From JBHIDJ01 sp046760105 (lineage in GTDB: Bacteria; Pseudomonadota; Gammaproteobacteria; Acidiferrobacterales; SPGG2), in contig JBHIDJ010000080.1 in the NCBI GenBank assembly GCA_046760105.1, forward strand, positions 1 through 14,277: a stretch of 14,277 bases of DNA, read 5' to 3'. The notes under the pieces are model-generated. The model did not search any database. It worked only from the letters and a program-made list of their open reading frames with translations, and had not been told where the DNA came from. Below, one piece after another: positions 13,147-14,277 of this stretch; the first letter of the stretch is position 1, and each line of letters starts with the position of its first letter. Both the position numbers and the translations under genes were made by a program.

Positions 13147-14211
13147 TTAGGTCAGCTGATCGAGTATGGCGTTCTTTACCTCGTTTAGCTCGGCCTTGAC
13201 TTTAATTGCCGGCCCCGCGCTCTGCTCGATCGCCGTATCCGGGTCTTTGAGGCCGTGGCCGGTCAGTGTGCAGACCACACGGCTGCCCTCTGGGATGCTT
13301 CCACCCTCGATATCGCGTACGGCGCCGGCCACCGAGACAGCCGAGGCGGGTTCACAGAAAATTCCTTCACGCTGAGCCAGTAAACGCTGCGCGGAGAGGA
13401 TTTCCTCATCCGAAAACCTGTCGAACCAGCCGTTGGACTCTTTCTGCGCTTGCCAGGCCTTTTCCCACGACTGCGGGCGACCGATACGAATTGCAGTGGC
13501 TACGGTTTCCGGTCGATCCACCATTTGTCCCAGCACAAACGGCGCCGCGCCGAACGCCTGATAACCCAACATCACCGGCCGACCGGTGACGATACCGCGG
13601 GTGGCGTATTCGCAATATCCCATCCAATACGAGCTGATGTTGCCTGCATTACCGACTGGCAGACAGTGGTAGTCTGGTGTGTCCCCCAATTGGTCGACGA
13701 TCTCGAAGCTGGCGGTCTTCTGACCCTGTAACCGAAAAGGATTGATCGAGTTAACGATGGTTACAGGCGCGTGATCGGCGACCTCTTTTACCAGACGCAT
13801 GCCGTCATCGAAGTTTCCGTCGATCTGGATCACAACCGCCCCGTGCATCATCGCCTGTGCGAGCTTGCCCAACGCAATCTTGCCGTCCGGTATGATGACA
13901 AAGCACGTGATGCCCGCACGCGCGGCGTACGCCGCTGCCGAGGCAGAGGTATTCCCTGTGGACGCACAGATAATGGCGCGGCTGCCCTCTTCCACGGCTT
14001 TAGTGACAGCCATAGTCATACCGCGATCCTTAAACGATCCTGTCGGGTTTGTACCCTCGTATTTCACGTAGATGTCGATGGCCTTGCTGAGCTGGCGTGG
14101 AATGTTAACGAGCCGGATCAAGGGCGTGTTGCCTTCGTTAAGGCTAACGATTGGGGTGTTGTCGTCGACAGGGAGATAGTCGCGGTACCGTTCTATCACG
14201 CCGGTGTACAT
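13147..14211 (-). CDS. thrC: threonine synthase
   Basis: Converts O-phospho-homoserine to threonine, the last step of threonine synthesis, in the cytosol with pyridoxal phosphate. From the ATG at 14209-14211 it has 354 residues, the short threonine-synthase class. The cofactor lysine is K61 in NPTGSFKDRGM, with CASTGNTSAS after it and the glycine-rich PVGNAGNISSYWMGY phosphate-binding loop. The C-terminal part has CEPASAVSVAG and CTLTGHGLKDPD. The frame extends six codons further (MIHDSR, to 14229), but those codons are translated heptamer repeats; MYTGVIERYRDYLPV is the normal family start. No Shine-Dalgarno sequence precedes either ATG. Homoserine dehydrogenase, a frequent neighbour, would lie outside the window if present. 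Confidence 0.96.
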   Translation of the reverse strand: MYTGVIERYRDYLPVDDNTPIVSLNEGNTPLIRLVNIPRQLSKAIDIYVKYEGTNPTGSFKDRGMTMAVTKAVEEGSRAIICASTGNTSASAAAYAARAGITCFVIIPDGKIALGKLAQAMMHGAVVIQIDGNFDDGMRLVKEVADHAPVTIVNSINPFRLQGQKTASFEIVDQLGDTPDYHCLPVGNAGNISSYWMGYCEYATRGIVTGRPVMLGYQAFGAAPFVLGQMVDRPETVATAIRIGRPQSWEKAWQAQKESNGWFDRFSDEEILSAQRLLAQREGIFCEPASAVSVAGAVRDIEGGSIPEGSRVVCTLTGHGLKDPDTAIEQSAGPAIKVKAELNEVKNAILDQLT

Positions 14212-14212
14212 T

Positions 14213-14277
14213 CGTGAGTCGTGAATCATAGGCGTGAGTCGTGATTCGTGAGTCGTTAATCGTTAGTCGTGAGTCGT
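14213..14277. repeat. heptamer array upstream of thrC, at least eight units, cut by the window end
   Basis: On the plus strand: CGTGAGT, CGTGAAT, CATAGG (6 bp, irregular), CGTGAGT, CGTGATT, CGTGAGT, CGTTAAT, CGTTAGT, CGTGAGT and a final CGT at the window edge. It begins one base from the thrC start codon. On the coding strand it is in the ACG orientation, as before recJ and the exonuclease. An inverted partner would be expected just beyond the window. Confidence 0.85.

Overview
This 14.3 kb window looks like the chromosome of a non-enteric gammaproteobacterium. The evidence is the E. coli-like order uvrC-pgsA-tRNA-Gly-tRNA-Cys, an E. coli-type SpeD, NagZ and RlmD of ordinary gammaproteobacterial build, and the group thrC - RpfE-like gene - recJ, which recalls the recJ-rpfE neighbourhood of Xanthomonas. 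Every gene except efp is on the minus strand. Genus cannot be read from the sequence.

Layout, left to right. At 50-267 lie tRNA-Cys(GCA) and tRNA-Gly(GCC), with a clear sigma70-type promoter in front of them. At 336-3381 is a tight operon, read right to left: an Fe-S uracil-DNA glycosylase, uvrC and pgsA, separated by 3-4 bp. At 3382-3746 is a gene-free stretch with an AT-rich island and two strong RNA hairpins. At 3747-5132 efp (plus) converges on speD (minus). At 5349-6873 a cytosolic YkuD-domain enzyme sits directly before nagZ, a likely peptidoglycan-recycling pair. At 7003-9319 are rlmD and a PolB-type 3'-5' exonuclease. At 9362-10012 is a four-helix-bundle (23S rRNA intervening-sequence protein, S23/IVP) gene interrupted by a 288-bp unit. 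At 10136-14211 are recJ, the RpfE-like gene and thrC.

The unusual part is 8.3-14.3 kb. (1) The S23/IVP gene is split by a minimal element that is nothing but a GIY-YIG endonuclease ORF between perfect 14-bp terminal inverted repeats. Removing 288 bp restores a 120-residue protein in frame with the family-like sequence SNIAEGAARRG at the join. (2) The gaps rpfE/recJ and recJ/exonuclease, and the upstream side of thrC, hold degenerate tandem 7-bp repeats with the rule CGT[G/T]A[A/G][T/C]; the exonuclease/rlmD gap holds a second heptamer family, AAGTNNC. In each complete gap the arrays form an inverted pair. The downstream array begins at or overlaps the stop codon of the upstream gene, and the other array ends close to, or right at, the next start codon, where I see no Shine-Dalgarno sequence. 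About 31 of 35 heptamers of the first family keep a stop triplet despite their variation. The interrupted S23/IVP gene lies in the spacer of one such inverted pair.

The rest is housekeeping: DNA repair (uracil-DNA glycosylase, UvrC, RecJ, the exonuclease), phospholipid synthesis (PgsA), translation (tRNAs, EF-P, RlmD), polyamine synthesis (SpeD), cell-wall recycling (NagZ and the YkuD enzyme) and threonine synthesis (ThrC).
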